Positions 11,066 through 17,675 of a DNA stretch of 23,992 nucleotides are shown piece after piece (the first letter of the stretch is position 1; every line of letters begins with the position of its first letter). The DNA comes from a virus. The position numbers and the translations under genes are program-made. Where the stretch lies: positions 1 through 23,992 of the IMG/VR virus record IMGVR_UViG_3300024346_007022, one strand, 5' to 3'. The notes under the pieces were generated by a model. The model made no database searches, was not told where the DNA came from, and was given only the letters and a program-made list of their open reading frames with translations.

Positions 11066-11118
11066 CATGATAGTGCTAAGTGGGAAAGACATATAACACA
11101 AAATTATAACTGGTAAAA

Positions 11119-12204
11119 CTAATTAAACTGTTTTTCATTAAGTTCTTGTATTAAAACATTTACATCCGAAAAGTATAACTTTTTTAAATCAGGTGGTGGA
11201 GACATTACAGCCCCATTAGTTACCACATTATCTAGATAAGGGTATTTACTTGACTCTTCTTGTCCAATTATTGTGTAGTCTATCTTGCAATGCTTCAGAT
11301 AATACCAGAAATCATATCCCCAAGAGTTTGTAGTAAGTATTATGCTTGCTTTTGTTTCTGGTTTAGCCCAGCAAAAATTAAATACATTACTTCCATTAAT
11401 ACCCGCTAACTCTGTTGCATAAAGGCACTCACTTAATTGATCAATAAATGACATCTTGTTAAAGTTCATAATAGAATATCCTTTATCAAGAAAATAGTCT
11501 ATTAGTTTGCCCTCATCTTCATACCCTCTACCAATGGGCAACTTTCTAAACTTTATGTATTCTTGATCTTCTTCTGAGTACTTAGATATATCTGTTGGCG
11601 TATATGTATGTGGAATTCTTGCAGAGTATATCTTCTTTGGTTCTTTTTCAATAATAAATGGCTGTATTGCTTTTTTTAAATAGTCTATCATTAATGGCCT
11701 ATACTCCCAACATTCTGGATGTGTAAACCATCTAAGATCTTGTTGTATATCGTATGGAACTATTCGATCCTGATTCCATTGCGACCTAGTAGGAAGATGA
11801 ACAACCTCTTCAAAAATATAGTTATTATTTTTAATATCTAGAATGTCCTCATATTTAGCATTGTAGAAATCTAAGACATCTTTCATATAATCTTTATCTA
11901 TACTAAGATATCTATCAATAGTGTACATGTTATCGTTTGAACAAAAAAGTATTTTTATATCAGGGTAAACCTCTTTAATGGTCTCATAATGTGACATTGT
12001 ATCTAATACTGCATGGTAGTAATCATTTGCTGCTGGTGCCAAAAATACTTTGCCTGGAATATACACATGATCTTCATCTGGCTGGTTCGTAAATTTTAAA
12101 TCATAAATATGTATAGATGGCAGAGGTATTAACGGAAAGTCTTTTAGTTCTGACTTACCAAAAGAGTATACATCTTTATCTTGATTTCCAAGTATTTTCT
12201 TCAT
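11119..12204 (-). CDS. GT61-like glycosyltransferase (DUF563 type)
   Basis: 361 residues. Family signs are GKVFLAPAANDYYHAVLDTM (about residues 51-70), with the conserved His before a D-x-(M/L) motif, and the C-terminal LYATELAGINGSNVFNFCWA region (about 280-300), followed by ASIILTTN. These match the DUF563/GT61 pattern of capsular and other sugar transferases. No signal peptide or membrane helix, so cytoplasmic. The start at 12204 lies about eight bases after a palindromic -10. It shares fold motifs with the plus-strand protein at 13663-14721. The acceptor is unknown. Confidence 0.8.
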   Translation of the reverse strand: MKKILGNQDKDVYSFGKSELKDFPLIPLPSIHIYDLKFTNQPDEDHVYIPGKVFLAPAANDYYHAVLDTMSHYETIKEVYPDIKILFCSNDNMYTIDRYLSIDKDYMKDVLDFYNAKYEDILDIKNNNYIFEEVVHLPTRSQWNQDRIVPYDIQQDLRWFTHPECWEYRPLMIDYLKKAIQPFIIEKEPKKIYSARIPHTYTPTDISKYSEEDQEYIKFRKLPIGRGYEDEGKLIDYFLDKGYSIMNFNKMSFIDQLSECLYATELAGINGSNVFNFCWAKPETKASIILTTNSWGYDFWYYLKHCKIDYTIIGQEESSKYPYLDNVVTNGAVMSPPPDLKKLYFSDVNVLIQELNEKQFN

Positions 12205-12208
12205 ATGC

Positions 12209-12218
12209 TATAATTATA
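12209..12218. promoter_or_regulatory. Self-complementary TATAATTATA serving both directions
   Basis: The ten bases read TATAAT on both strands. Leftward it lies eight bases before the GT61 start; rightward it would start transcription near 12221 ahead of AAAGGAG and ATG 12240. A single element could therefore drive both operons. Confidence 0.5.
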
Positions 12219-12239
12219 TCAGAACCTTAAAGGAGAGTA

Positions 12240-13340
12240 ATGAATATAGTAGTCCCAATGTCTGGGCTTGGTTCCAGGTTTCGTAATATAGGAATAGAAA
12301 TTCCAAAACCTTTGATTGTTGTAGAGGGCAGACATATAGTAGAACACGCTGTAGACTCTCTTGGCATAGAAGGACAGTATATTTTTATAACAAAAAAGTA
12401 TGATAAAAAAGAATATAATGATCAGTTAACCAAAATACTAAAAGACTTAGTCCCAGATTGTATAGAGATTCAGGTTGATAGAGAGCAATACGGTGCTGCA
12501 GATGCATGTCTATACGCAGAAAAATATATAGACAATGAGCAGCCACTAATTATAACTAACTGTGATCAACTTCTAAGGTGGGACGCACAAGAATTTTTAG
12601 ATGATTTAGATAGTAAAGATCCAGATGGTGCAATATCAATTTTTAAATCCAATGACAGCAAAAATAGTTTTGCCATAATTAAAGATGAAAGCGTTATAGA
12701 ATTAGCAGAGAAAAAAGTTATTAGTGATAATGCTCTTATGGGTATTCACTACTGGAAGCATGGCAAAGATTTTGTATCATCAGCCAAAAAACTACTCACC
12801 GAATACAAGACAATAGGTCTAAAGGAATGTTATATATCTAATACCTATAACTATCTTATAGAGGATGGTATGTACATAATGCCTTTCTATATGCAGAAAA
12901 ATTCTTTTATCCCGCTTGGAACACCTGAAGATGTAAACATTTATGAGGCTAAGGTAAAAGAATTTTATACAGAAAAGCCAAAGACAATATTCTGTGATAT
13001 TGATGGAACCATAATAAAGCATGCACATAGGTTTAGTCATATTGGCAAAGAGGATCCAATTGATCTAGATGGTGTAATAGATAAATTTAATGAGTGGGAC
13101 TCTAAAGGTCATAAAATAATTCTAACAACTGCAAGAAAAGAATCTGCAAGATATATAACTGAAAAGCATCTAAGTGATTTAGGCTTTTGCTGGGACTATC
13201 TTCTTATGGGTATGACAAGTGGAACAAGACTATTAGTCAATGATAAACTACAGGAAATTGACGATGACAGAGCAATTGCAATTAATGTTATTACAGACTC
13301 AGGTTTTAGTTCTGTTGATTGGAGTCAATACGATCTATGA
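12240..13340 (+). CDS. Sugar nucleotidyltransferase fused to HAD phosphatase
   Basis: 366 residues, ATG 12240 with AAAGGAG upstream. Residues 1-240 form a GT-A-type nucleotidyltransferase: GLGSRF (9-14), PKPL (23-26), TNCDQ (106-110) and the family-typical LGTPED (226-231). It would couple a sugar phosphate to a nucleotide. Residues 248-350 form a HAD domain: FCDIDGTII (251-259) supplies the nucleophile Asp and TTAR (296-299) motif II. A kinase/phosphatase step coupled to NDP-sugar formation is plausible, as in heptose pathways. Similar fusions occur in phages and capsule clusters. It overlaps the cupin gene by ATGA and heads a four-gene operon. Confidence 0.85.
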   Translation: MNIVVPMSGLGSRFRNIGIEIPKPLIVVEGRHIVEHAVDSLGIEGQYIFITKKYDKKEYNDQLTKILKDLVPDCIEIQVDREQYGAADACLYAEKYIDNEQPLIITNCDQLLRWDAQEFLDDLDSKDPDGAISIFKSNDSKNSFAIIKDESVIELAEKKVISDNALMGIHYWKHGKDFVSSAKKLLTEYKTIGLKECYISNTYNYLIEDGMYIMPFYMQKNSFIPLGTPEDVNIYEAKVKEFYTEKPKTIFCDIDGTIIKHAHRFSHIGKEDPIDLDGVIDKFNEWDSKGHKIILTTARKESARYITEKHLSDLGFCWDYLLMGMTSGTRLLVNDKLQEIDDDRAIAINVITDSGFSSVDWSQYDL

Positions 13341-13666
13341 AAATTTTAAAACTAGAGGATACTGAAAGAGGATGGTTTGTAGGAAACTTTACAAAGGCTG
13401 CTTTTCAAACTGATGCCTGCGAAGTTTCATACAAGTATCATTCAAAAGGAGAGTTTTGGCCATTACATTATCAAGAAATAATAATTGAAATAAATCTTTT
13501 GACCCATGGACAAATGAAGATGCATGGAAAAATTTTAAATCCTGGAGATATTTTTATTTTATACCCATACGAGATTGCTGATCCAGAATTCATAACTGAT
13601 TGCGAAGTTGTTTGCGTAAAGGTTCCTGGAATTACAAATGATAAGGTTGTTGTAGAAAGAATATGA
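13337..13666 (+). CDS. Cupin-like protein (sugar isomerase/WxcM type or sensor)
   Basis: 109 residues. ATG 13337 is preferred over the upstream frame opening (13319) because it overlaps the previous stop by ATGA. Strand-rich sequence with WPLHYQEIIIEINLLTHGQM followed by LNPGDIFILYPYEIAD, which is the cupin second motif (P-G-D-x(3)-Y/P). Small cupins in glycan clusters are often dTDP-ketosugar isomerases or WxcM-like proteins; the exact reaction is not visible. It overlaps the next gene by ATGA. Confidence 0.75.
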   Translation: MKILKLEDTERGWFVGNFTKAAFQTDACEVSYKYHSKGEFWPLHYQEIIIEINLLTHGQMKMHGKILNPGDIFILYPYEIADPEFITDCEVVCVKVPGITNDKVVVERI

Positions 13667-14721
13667 TAACTTTAACTCATGGCGATATATCAAAAATTCC
13701 AATGGATGGATATAAGTCTCCAATTTATCATATCAAAAATGTTACATTTAATGAAGTTACAGATGAAAATGTTTTCATACCTGGTAACTCTTTTATTGTT
13801 ACTGCAGACAATTGGCAGTATGCTCACCTAATTCAAGAGTGCATTGGACACTATGAATTTTTAAAGCAATACATTCCAGACCTTAAGATATATTTCATAA
13901 CTCCATTTAAAGCGCACGAAGATCTTTTTGAAAAAAGAGACGAGCATGGAGCATGGATTTTTAGAGATTTATTAATTAAATATAATATAAAGAAAGAAGA
14001 TATTCTCGACTATTCTAAATCACTTACATTTGAAAATATTTATTATGTTTTTAATTTCTTTACTTTTATCATAAAAGACTATATAGAGGCGAACCCAGTA
14101 ATTCATAGTCACTTACACGAAGATTTTAGTTTACAAAGAGAAACTGCAAAAATTGTTAGTGAACTTTTTGTTCCAGAAAAAGTAAGACTTCCTAATAAAA
14201 ATAAGATTTTTATTTCAAAAAGAAAATCAGATAAGTTTTATGAAAAATTTATGGAAAAGAAAGCACAGTTAAGGATTGATTATCCAGAAGATGAAGAATT
14301 TCTTGTACAACTTAAAAAAATGCAGGGACAAAATGATTTTGGAACTATGGAAAAAAACTATAACATTCGCAGGTATAGTGGACAAAAAGAAATAGAAGAT
14401 TTCTTTGAGGATCGTGGATATGAGATAGTTTTTACAGAAGATCTTGGACTATTTGAACAAATTAACAAATACTATAATGCAAGTCACATAGCATCAATTA
14501 ATGGAACTGGATGCTATAACGCAATATTTTCAGATAGAAACACAAAGGTTTTTATGATTAATACTCACGGTGAGTTTTACTGGTTCTTTGACTATTTATT
14601 AAAAGATAGACTTGGGGAAGATAATGTATTTGTTTTTCCTAAAATAGATATGAGTATAAAACAGCCTGTTTCTATTGAAGAAATTATGCAAGAGTTAAAA
14701 AAGATTGAGCATTTAATATGA
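13663..14721 (+). CDS. GT61-like glycosyltransferase (second copy)
   Basis: 352 residues, coupled by ATGA overlaps on both sides. It has the same layout as the 11119-12204 protein: FIPGNSFIVTADNWQYAHLI (about 38-57) with His at 55, EFLKQYIPDLKIYFI just after, and C-terminal ASHIASINGTGCYNAIF (about 276-292) before VFMINTHG. The middle has a Lys-rich insert (about 180-220). The two proteins are distant paralogs encoded on opposite strands around the nucleotidyltransferase gene. Probably transfers the sugar activated by the neighbouring enzyme. Confidence 0.78.
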   Translation: MITLTHGDISKIPMDGYKSPIYHIKNVTFNEVTDENVFIPGNSFIVTADNWQYAHLIQECIGHYEFLKQYIPDLKIYFITPFKAHEDLFEKRDEHGAWIFRDLLIKYNIKKEDILDYSKSLTFENIYYVFNFFTFIIKDYIEANPVIHSHLHEDFSLQRETAKIVSELFVPEKVRLPNKNKIFISKRKSDKFYEKFMEKKAQLRIDYPEDEEFLVQLKKMQGQNDFGTMEKNYNIRRYSGQKEIEDFFEDRGYEIVFTEDLGLFEQINKYYNASHIASINGTGCYNAIFSDRNTKVFMINTHGEFYWFFDYLLKDRLGEDNVFVFPKIDMSIKQPVSIEEIMQELKKIEHLI

Positions 14722-15176
14722 AAATAATAGCCCACAGAGGAAATATAGACGGACCAGATCCAAAAAATGAGAATAACCCTTTGTATATTGGTTTAGCAAT
14801 TAAACATGGTTTTGATGTAGAAGTTGACATATGGGTAGTTAATGATAATATATTCCTTGGCCATGACAGCCCTCAGTATGCCGTTAATAAGGCCTACATA
14901 GCCGATATAGGCCTCAATGCATGGTTTCACTGTAAGAACCTGGGTGCATTAGAATACCTCAAAGATAATTTTATTAGTCTTAATTATTTTTGGCATCAAG
15001 AAGATGATTTTACTCTAACTAGTCAGGGATATATATGGACATATCCAGGGAAAGATATAAATAAAAACTCTATTGTCGTTATGCCTGAAAGAGTTAATAA
15101 TTCTATACCTGATAAGATTATTCCATATGGGGTATGTACAGATTTTTGCTTACAGTTATCTAAAAGCATTAAATAG
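14718..15176 (+). CDS. Short glycerophosphodiester phosphodiesterase-like protein
   Basis: 152 residues, starting at the ATGA overlap with the GT61 gene. GDPD motifs: AHRG (5-8) with the catalytic His/Arg, ENNPLYIGLAIKHGFDVEVD (about 20-39) giving the acidic metal ligands, and FLGHDSPQY (about 48-56) with the second His. It lacks part of the usual 230-250-residue TIM barrel, so it is either a reduced phage form or a non-catalytic relative. It could cleave a phosphodiester in a glycan or lipid. Its end overlaps the opposite-strand 15169 gene by 8 bases. Confidence 0.8.
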   Translation: MKIIAHRGNIDGPDPKNENNPLYIGLAIKHGFDVEVDIWVVNDNIFLGHDSPQYAVNKAYIADIGLNAWFHCKNLGALEYLKDNFISLNYFWHQEDDFTLTSQGYIWTYPGKDINKNSIVVMPERVNNSIPDKIIPYGVCTDFCLQLSKSIK

Positions 15177-15300
15177 TTTTTTTATTCTTTACTTCATATG
15201 GTGCAATTTTAGATTTAATTCGACCATCTTTATATAGTCTTACAATCCAGCCATCTTTAATTTGAACTGGGTTAAATGCTGATGCTTTTTTCTTTGGCAT
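15169..15300 (-). CDS. Small basic hypothetical protein
   Basis: 43 residues: MPKKKASAFNPVQIKDGWIV, then RLYKDGRIKSKIAPYEVKNK. It is very basic and strand-rich (WIVRLYKDGRIKSKI) and resembles phage mini-proteins with an SH3-like strand pair. It starts 2 bases after the stop of the upstream 15303 gene and is the last gene of the minus-strand block. AGGAC in the preceding gene end may act as a ribosome site. No function known. Confidence 0.65.
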   Translation of the reverse strand: MPKKKASAFNPVQIKDGWIVRLYKDGRIKSKIAPYEVKNKKTI

Positions 15301-15302
15301 AA

Positions 15303-15623
15303 TTAGTCCTTAAATAAGTTAGTAACTCGTGTTTGCTTTGAATAATCTTTTGCTGAAAAGAATATTGATTCTGTTTTTGTAACAGGAATGCAATTAGGAA
15401 CTGGATTACCATCTGCTCCTGGCTTCATACCACGCATTACGTAGCCTTCCCAGCACGGATCAGCCTTACCTATTGAGGAATCGTACATTGCCATAGCAAC
15501 TTCTGAATCCATTTCTTTAGAACAAATTGGGCAGTCTGGGCAATCTACATTTAGTTCTTTGCAGGTTTCGCAACCGCATCCTTGGTATGTGCTTGTTGGC
15601 ATCATTGAATCGTCTTTAATCAT
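15303..15623 (-). CDS. Cys-rich phage protein with CWxGY...PNC motif
   Basis: 106 residues; start at 15623 six bases after TATAAT (leaderless). CGCETC (about 16-21) and CPDCPIC (about 28-34) look metal-binding. The region DPCWEGYVMRGMKPG followed by VPNCIPV matches, from memory, a short C-W-x-G-Y / P-N-C-(I/V)-P motif found at ends of varied phage structural and scaffold proteins. A stand-alone copy here suggests a virion or assembly accessory role. This link rests on memory, not on a search. Confidence 0.7.
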   Translation of the reverse strand: MIKDDSMMPTSTYQGCGCETCKELNVDCPDCPICSKEMDSEVAMAMYDSSIGKADPCWEGYVMRGMKPGADGNPVPNCIPVTKTESIFFSAKDYSKQTRVTNLFKD

Positions 15624-15629
15624 ATAACT

Positions 15630-15635
15630 ATTATA
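15630..15635 (-). promoter_or_regulatory. Leaderless-type -10 for the 15623 gene
   Basis: TATAAT on the minus strand, six bases before the start. It lies within the last codons of the upstream HNH gene. Confidence 0.65.
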
Positions 15636-15903
15636 TCATGTCGTTTAGCCTGTTATGGGTCCTGATCCTGTGGCAATTTGCACAAACCACCTCACACTTT
15701 TCTATCTCTTTCTTGATAGCCCTCCAGGAAAACCCATCATGAATCATTCTGGATACATTGTATTTCTTGTCTCGTATGTGGTCAAAGTCTAATATTATAT
15801 GGTTACCGACACCACAATCCACACAGCCAGAATCTTCTTTTATCTTAGCAAGCATCTTTTTATACTCTTGCTTATTATAATGTTCTAACTCTTTGTCAGT
15901 CAT
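15631..15903 (-). CDS. HNH endonuclease-like protein (second copy)
   Basis: 90 residues. The frame continues upstream to 15945, but ATG 15903 lies seven bases after TATAAT (15911-15916), so the shorter form is chosen. CVDC (27-30), LDFDH (38-42) and a CEVVCANCHR block near the C-terminus repeat the plan of the 8041 protein with a shorter N-terminal helix. Its own promoter and its position between Hsp20 and the Cys-rich gene fit an inserted mobile endonuclease. Confidence 0.8.
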   Translation of the reverse strand: MTDKELEHYNKQEYKKMLAKIKEDSGCVDCGVGNHIILDFDHIRDKKYNVSRMIHDGFSWRAIKKEIEKCEVVCANCHRIRTHNRLNDMI

Positions 15904-15910
15904 TGATATT

Positions 15911-15916
15911 ATTATA
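15911..15916 (-). promoter_or_regulatory. -10 box for the HNH gene
   Basis: TATAAT on the minus strand, seven bases before ATG 15903; the -35 is unclear. Confidence 0.6.
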
Positions 15917-15931
15917 CCGCCAAATATTAAG

Positions 15932-16013
15932 CCCCACACAGGCAATTCACCTGACTTGCGCCACGGTCTCTATCCAATGGGTAACTAATCCATCACTAAG
16001 GTCCTGTGTGGGG
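15932..16013. other. 82-base element closed by a perfect 11-bp inverted repeat
   Basis: CCCCACACAGG (15932-15942) and CCTGTGTGGGG (16003-16013) are perfect complements enclosing 60 bases. The interior holds a further CAGG/CCTG stem option (15939-15953) and several short complementary blocks. It fills the gap between Hsp20 and HNH. No T run follows on either strand, so it is not a standard terminator. A structured RNA, a processed leader or a protein-binding site are options. Confidence 0.6.
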
Positions 16014-16027
16014 ACATTTATATTGTA

Positions 16028-16453
16028 CTACCTGATTTTGATTGTCTTAGGTTTTTTGTCTTCTGGAACAACACGATCTACATTAATATGTAGCATGCCG
16101 TCTTTAAGGTCTGCCCCAGTTACTTCCATATATTCTCCAAGGGCAAAAGATCGTGTAAACTTACGACTTGCTATACCTTTGTGAACTACTTCTGCATCTG
16201 TTACTTCTATAATCTCACCCTTAATAATTAATGTTCCATTATCTACTGAAACATCAATATGTTCCTTTGAAAATCCTGCTACTGCAATAGATATAAGATA
16301 TGTATCTTCATCTAGTTTTAGGATGTCATAAGGAGGATATGACTGTGAATTTACTTTGTGTGCATTGTTTAGACGGGCTAAGTCTCTATTAAAGCCAATA
16401 AAAAAAGGATCATTGAATAGATCCATTGCGAAGTTTGTTGCGTTCATGTGCAT
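16028..16453 (-). CDS. Hsp20 / IbpA-type small heat shock protein
   Basis: 141 residues, ATP-independent holdase chaperone that binds unfolding proteins. The N-terminus DPFFIGFNRDLARL (about 15-28) and the alpha-crystallin domain from about 40 to 130 are clear: PPYDIL, the GFSKEHIDVSV strand, GTLIIKGE, GIASRKFTRSFAL and GADLKDGMLHI. The end PEDKKPKTIKI contains the I-x-I anchor. The length matches IbpA. The start at 16453 has GGGGA upstream; a second ATG two codons later is possible. A -10 lies about 50 bases upstream. Phage Hsp20 genes are known in cyanophages and some other groups. Confidence 0.93.
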   Translation of the reverse strand: MHMNATNFAMDLFNDPFFIGFNRDLARLNNAHKVNSQSYPPYDILKLDEDTYLISIAVAGFSKEHIDVSVDNGTLIIKGEIIEVTDAEVVHKGIASRKFTRSFALGEYMEVTGADLKDGMLHINVDRVVPEDKKPKTIKIR

Positions 16454-16510
16454 TTTATTCCCCTTTCAAGCGAATAAGTTAATTTACCCCCCATTTGGGC
16501 AGGTATTAAT

Positions 16511-16516
16511 ATTATA
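16511..16516 (-). promoter_or_regulatory. -10 box upstream of Hsp20
   Basis: TATAAT on the minus strand about 58 bases before the start codon, giving a leader of about 50 bases. The -35 is weak. Confidence 0.5.
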
Positions 16517-16543
16517 GCATAAGAAATGAGCAGTTTACAGACT

Positions 16544-16607
16544 TACTCAGGTCCCCCAGGTAAAACCCTGGATCCGTACTCAGCAATAAAGTTACTTTAA
16601 AAGCAAC
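16544..16607 (-). other. Hairpins between the holin-like gene and Hsp20
   Basis: Reading the minus strand, a weak terminator-like stem GTTGC/GTAAC with TTTATT (16607-16585) is followed by hairpin CCAGG/CCTGG (16571-16556). The latter is bracketed by two direct copies of CTGAGTA (16583-16577 and 16550-16544). Probably separates the holin transcript from Hsp20. Confidence 0.4.
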
Positions 16608-16634
16608 TGCATGTATCATGACGGAATAGTTATA

Positions 16635-16931
16635 TTATAGAGCCCTTTGTGACCCTCCGCCACCAGATGACTTCTTTGCAGGAGCCTTCTTAACAGCCTT
16701 CTTTACTACATTTGCAGTCTTAACTGCTTTATCTACCTCATCAACTGAAGGCATCTTTCCAAACGCCAAGTCATTAGGGTTGGCTGCTCTCATTACTACG
16801 GGCACAAGTGCTCCAAGTAGTGAGTAAGCAAGTGTTTGAGGATCAGTCACACCAGATGCGTACATTGCTGTTCCTGCTCCGATTACTGATCGTCCATATG
16901 ACGCTAGTGCTGCTTTAATTTGTTCATTCAT
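16635..16931 (-). CDS. Holin-like phage membrane protein
   Basis: 98 residues; ATG 16931 preceded by AGGAGG. The N-terminal part IKAALASYGRSVIGAGTAMY and ALLGALVPVVMRA (about residues 5-50) gives two moderately hydrophobic helices. A NPNDLAFG segment follows, then a Lys/Ala-rich tail (KKAVKKAPAKKSSGGGG). From memory, proteins with the ALASYGRS...NPND pattern are widespread in actinobacteriophages near lysis genes and are annotated as holin-like or hypothetical. The Lys tail fits a class II-like holin but function is unproven. It follows XapX by 10 bases. Confidence 0.65.
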   Translation of the reverse strand: MNEQIKAALASYGRSVIGAGTAMYASGVTDPQTLAYSLLGALVPVVMRAANPNDLAFGKMPSVDEVDKAVKTANVVKKAVKKAPAKKSSGGGGSQRAL

Positions 16932-16941
16932 TTTATTCCTC

Positions 16942-17100
16942 CTAGGATATGAATTTTGTTAGTACTGTAAAACCAATCCATAGACCAATAATTCCTGCGA
17001 CTCCCGCAAAAACTGGTGGTGCTGGTACTGGCAATTTGAATGCAGCAAATACTACGCCACATCCAAAACCTGTTAGTGTTGATAGAATAATATCTTTCAT
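16942..17100 (-). CDS. XapX-domain membrane protein
   Basis: 52 residues, two membrane helices. The sequence has the XapX hallmark KLPVPAPPVFAGVAGIIG (about residues 22-39) after a first helix, with little else. XapX (DUF1427) proteins are small bacterial membrane proteins of unknown function. The start overlaps the preceding gene's stop by ATGA, and the gene is followed by the holin-like gene, so a helper role in lysis or membrane maintenance is possible. Confidence 0.8.
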   Translation of the reverse strand: MKDIILSTLTGFGCGVVFAAFKLPVPAPPVFAGVAGIIGLWIGFTVLTKFIS

Positions 17101-17261
17101 TGATAGTCCTTTTCTGATAATTCTTTATGATGGCCAGAACATACATCTATAATATTTGATTGTGTTGCGTATATTTTTTCTGCTTCAATATCACAACCAA
17201 GAATATGGCATGAGTAAAAGGCATCATACGCAAGGTCTTCCCGTGACTTGAATCTTATCAT
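17097..17261 (-). CDS. Small Cys/His hypothetical protein
   Basis: 54 residues. The start lies six bases after TATACT (17268-17273), another leaderless start. The sequence MIRFKSREDLAYDAFYSCHI is followed by GCDIEAEKIY and VCSGHHKELSEKD, giving three Cys and three His. It overlaps XapX by ATGA, forming a three-gene unit with XapX and the holin-like protein. Confidence 0.65.
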   Translation of the reverse strand: MIRFKSREDLAYDAFYSCHILGCDIEAEKIYATQSNIIDVCSGHHKELSEKDYQ

Positions 17262-17267
17262 TGTTCT

Positions 17268-17273
17268 AGTATA
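17268..17273 (-). promoter_or_regulatory. Leaderless-type -10 for the 17261-16635 unit
   Basis: TATACT on the minus strand six bases before the start, with TTGCCA 15 bases upstream inside the preceding gene's end. Confidence 0.6.
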
Positions 17274-17675
17274 TCACTTTTCATCTTCTGGCAACAGAAG
17301 TTTTAACTTATTGTAAGAGTTTATGAGCCTATCCTGTGTCTCTTCTAGGATAATTGGTGGTCTAAACTTCTCCATATATTCTATATCTGGACCAGCAACA
17401 TCCACGAACTCTTTTATACCACTTTGAGCAGTTTCTATATACTCAAAAGCCCAATCTCTTGACTGAGAAATAAATTTTAAAAAACCTTCTTTAGTTGAGT
17501 CAGCCTCTTGTGCTTGGACACTCATTAAAATATTTTCTTTTAAGATTGCATTTTCTATATTTAAAGAAAGCCATTTGTTTCTTAAGTTTGCTATCTTGTA
17601 TCTTAGTCTTATTTCATCTGCAACAACTATAGAAAAAATAGAAAAAGAAATAATAAAAATAACAAATTCTAACAT
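17274..17675 (-). CDS. Membrane-anchored coiled-coil protein
   Basis: 133 residues. One N-terminal membrane helix (FVIFIISFSIFSIVVA, residues 4-19) is followed by a coiled-coil region (IRLRYKIANLRNKWLSLNIE, about 22-50) and a mostly helical soluble part. The layout resembles a spanin- or Rz-like protein topologically, but no lipobox or partner gene is seen. A topologically similar protein of the same phage type may act as a membrane scaffold. It starts within the previous stop (TAATG). Confidence 0.65.
   Translation of the reverse strand: MLEFVIFIISFSIFSIVVADEIRLRYKIANLRNKWLSLNIENAILKENILMSVQAQEADSTKEGFLKFISQSRDWAFEYIETAQSGIKEFVDVAGPDIEYMEKFRPPIILEETQDRLINSYNKLKLLLPEDEK

Noticed and set aside
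10856-11116. 86-codon plus-strand open frame
   Set aside because: It lies entirely over the Asn, Gly and Glu tRNA genes.
15903-16184. 93-codon plus-strand frame crossing the 82-base element and the Hsp20 end
   Set aside because: It overlaps the end of Hsp20 and the promoter of HNH on the other strand and has no start signals.
16928-17146. 72-codon minus-strand frame
   Set aside because: It is a wrong-frame shadow; the correct frame gives XapX (16942-17100) with its family motif and ATGA coupling.
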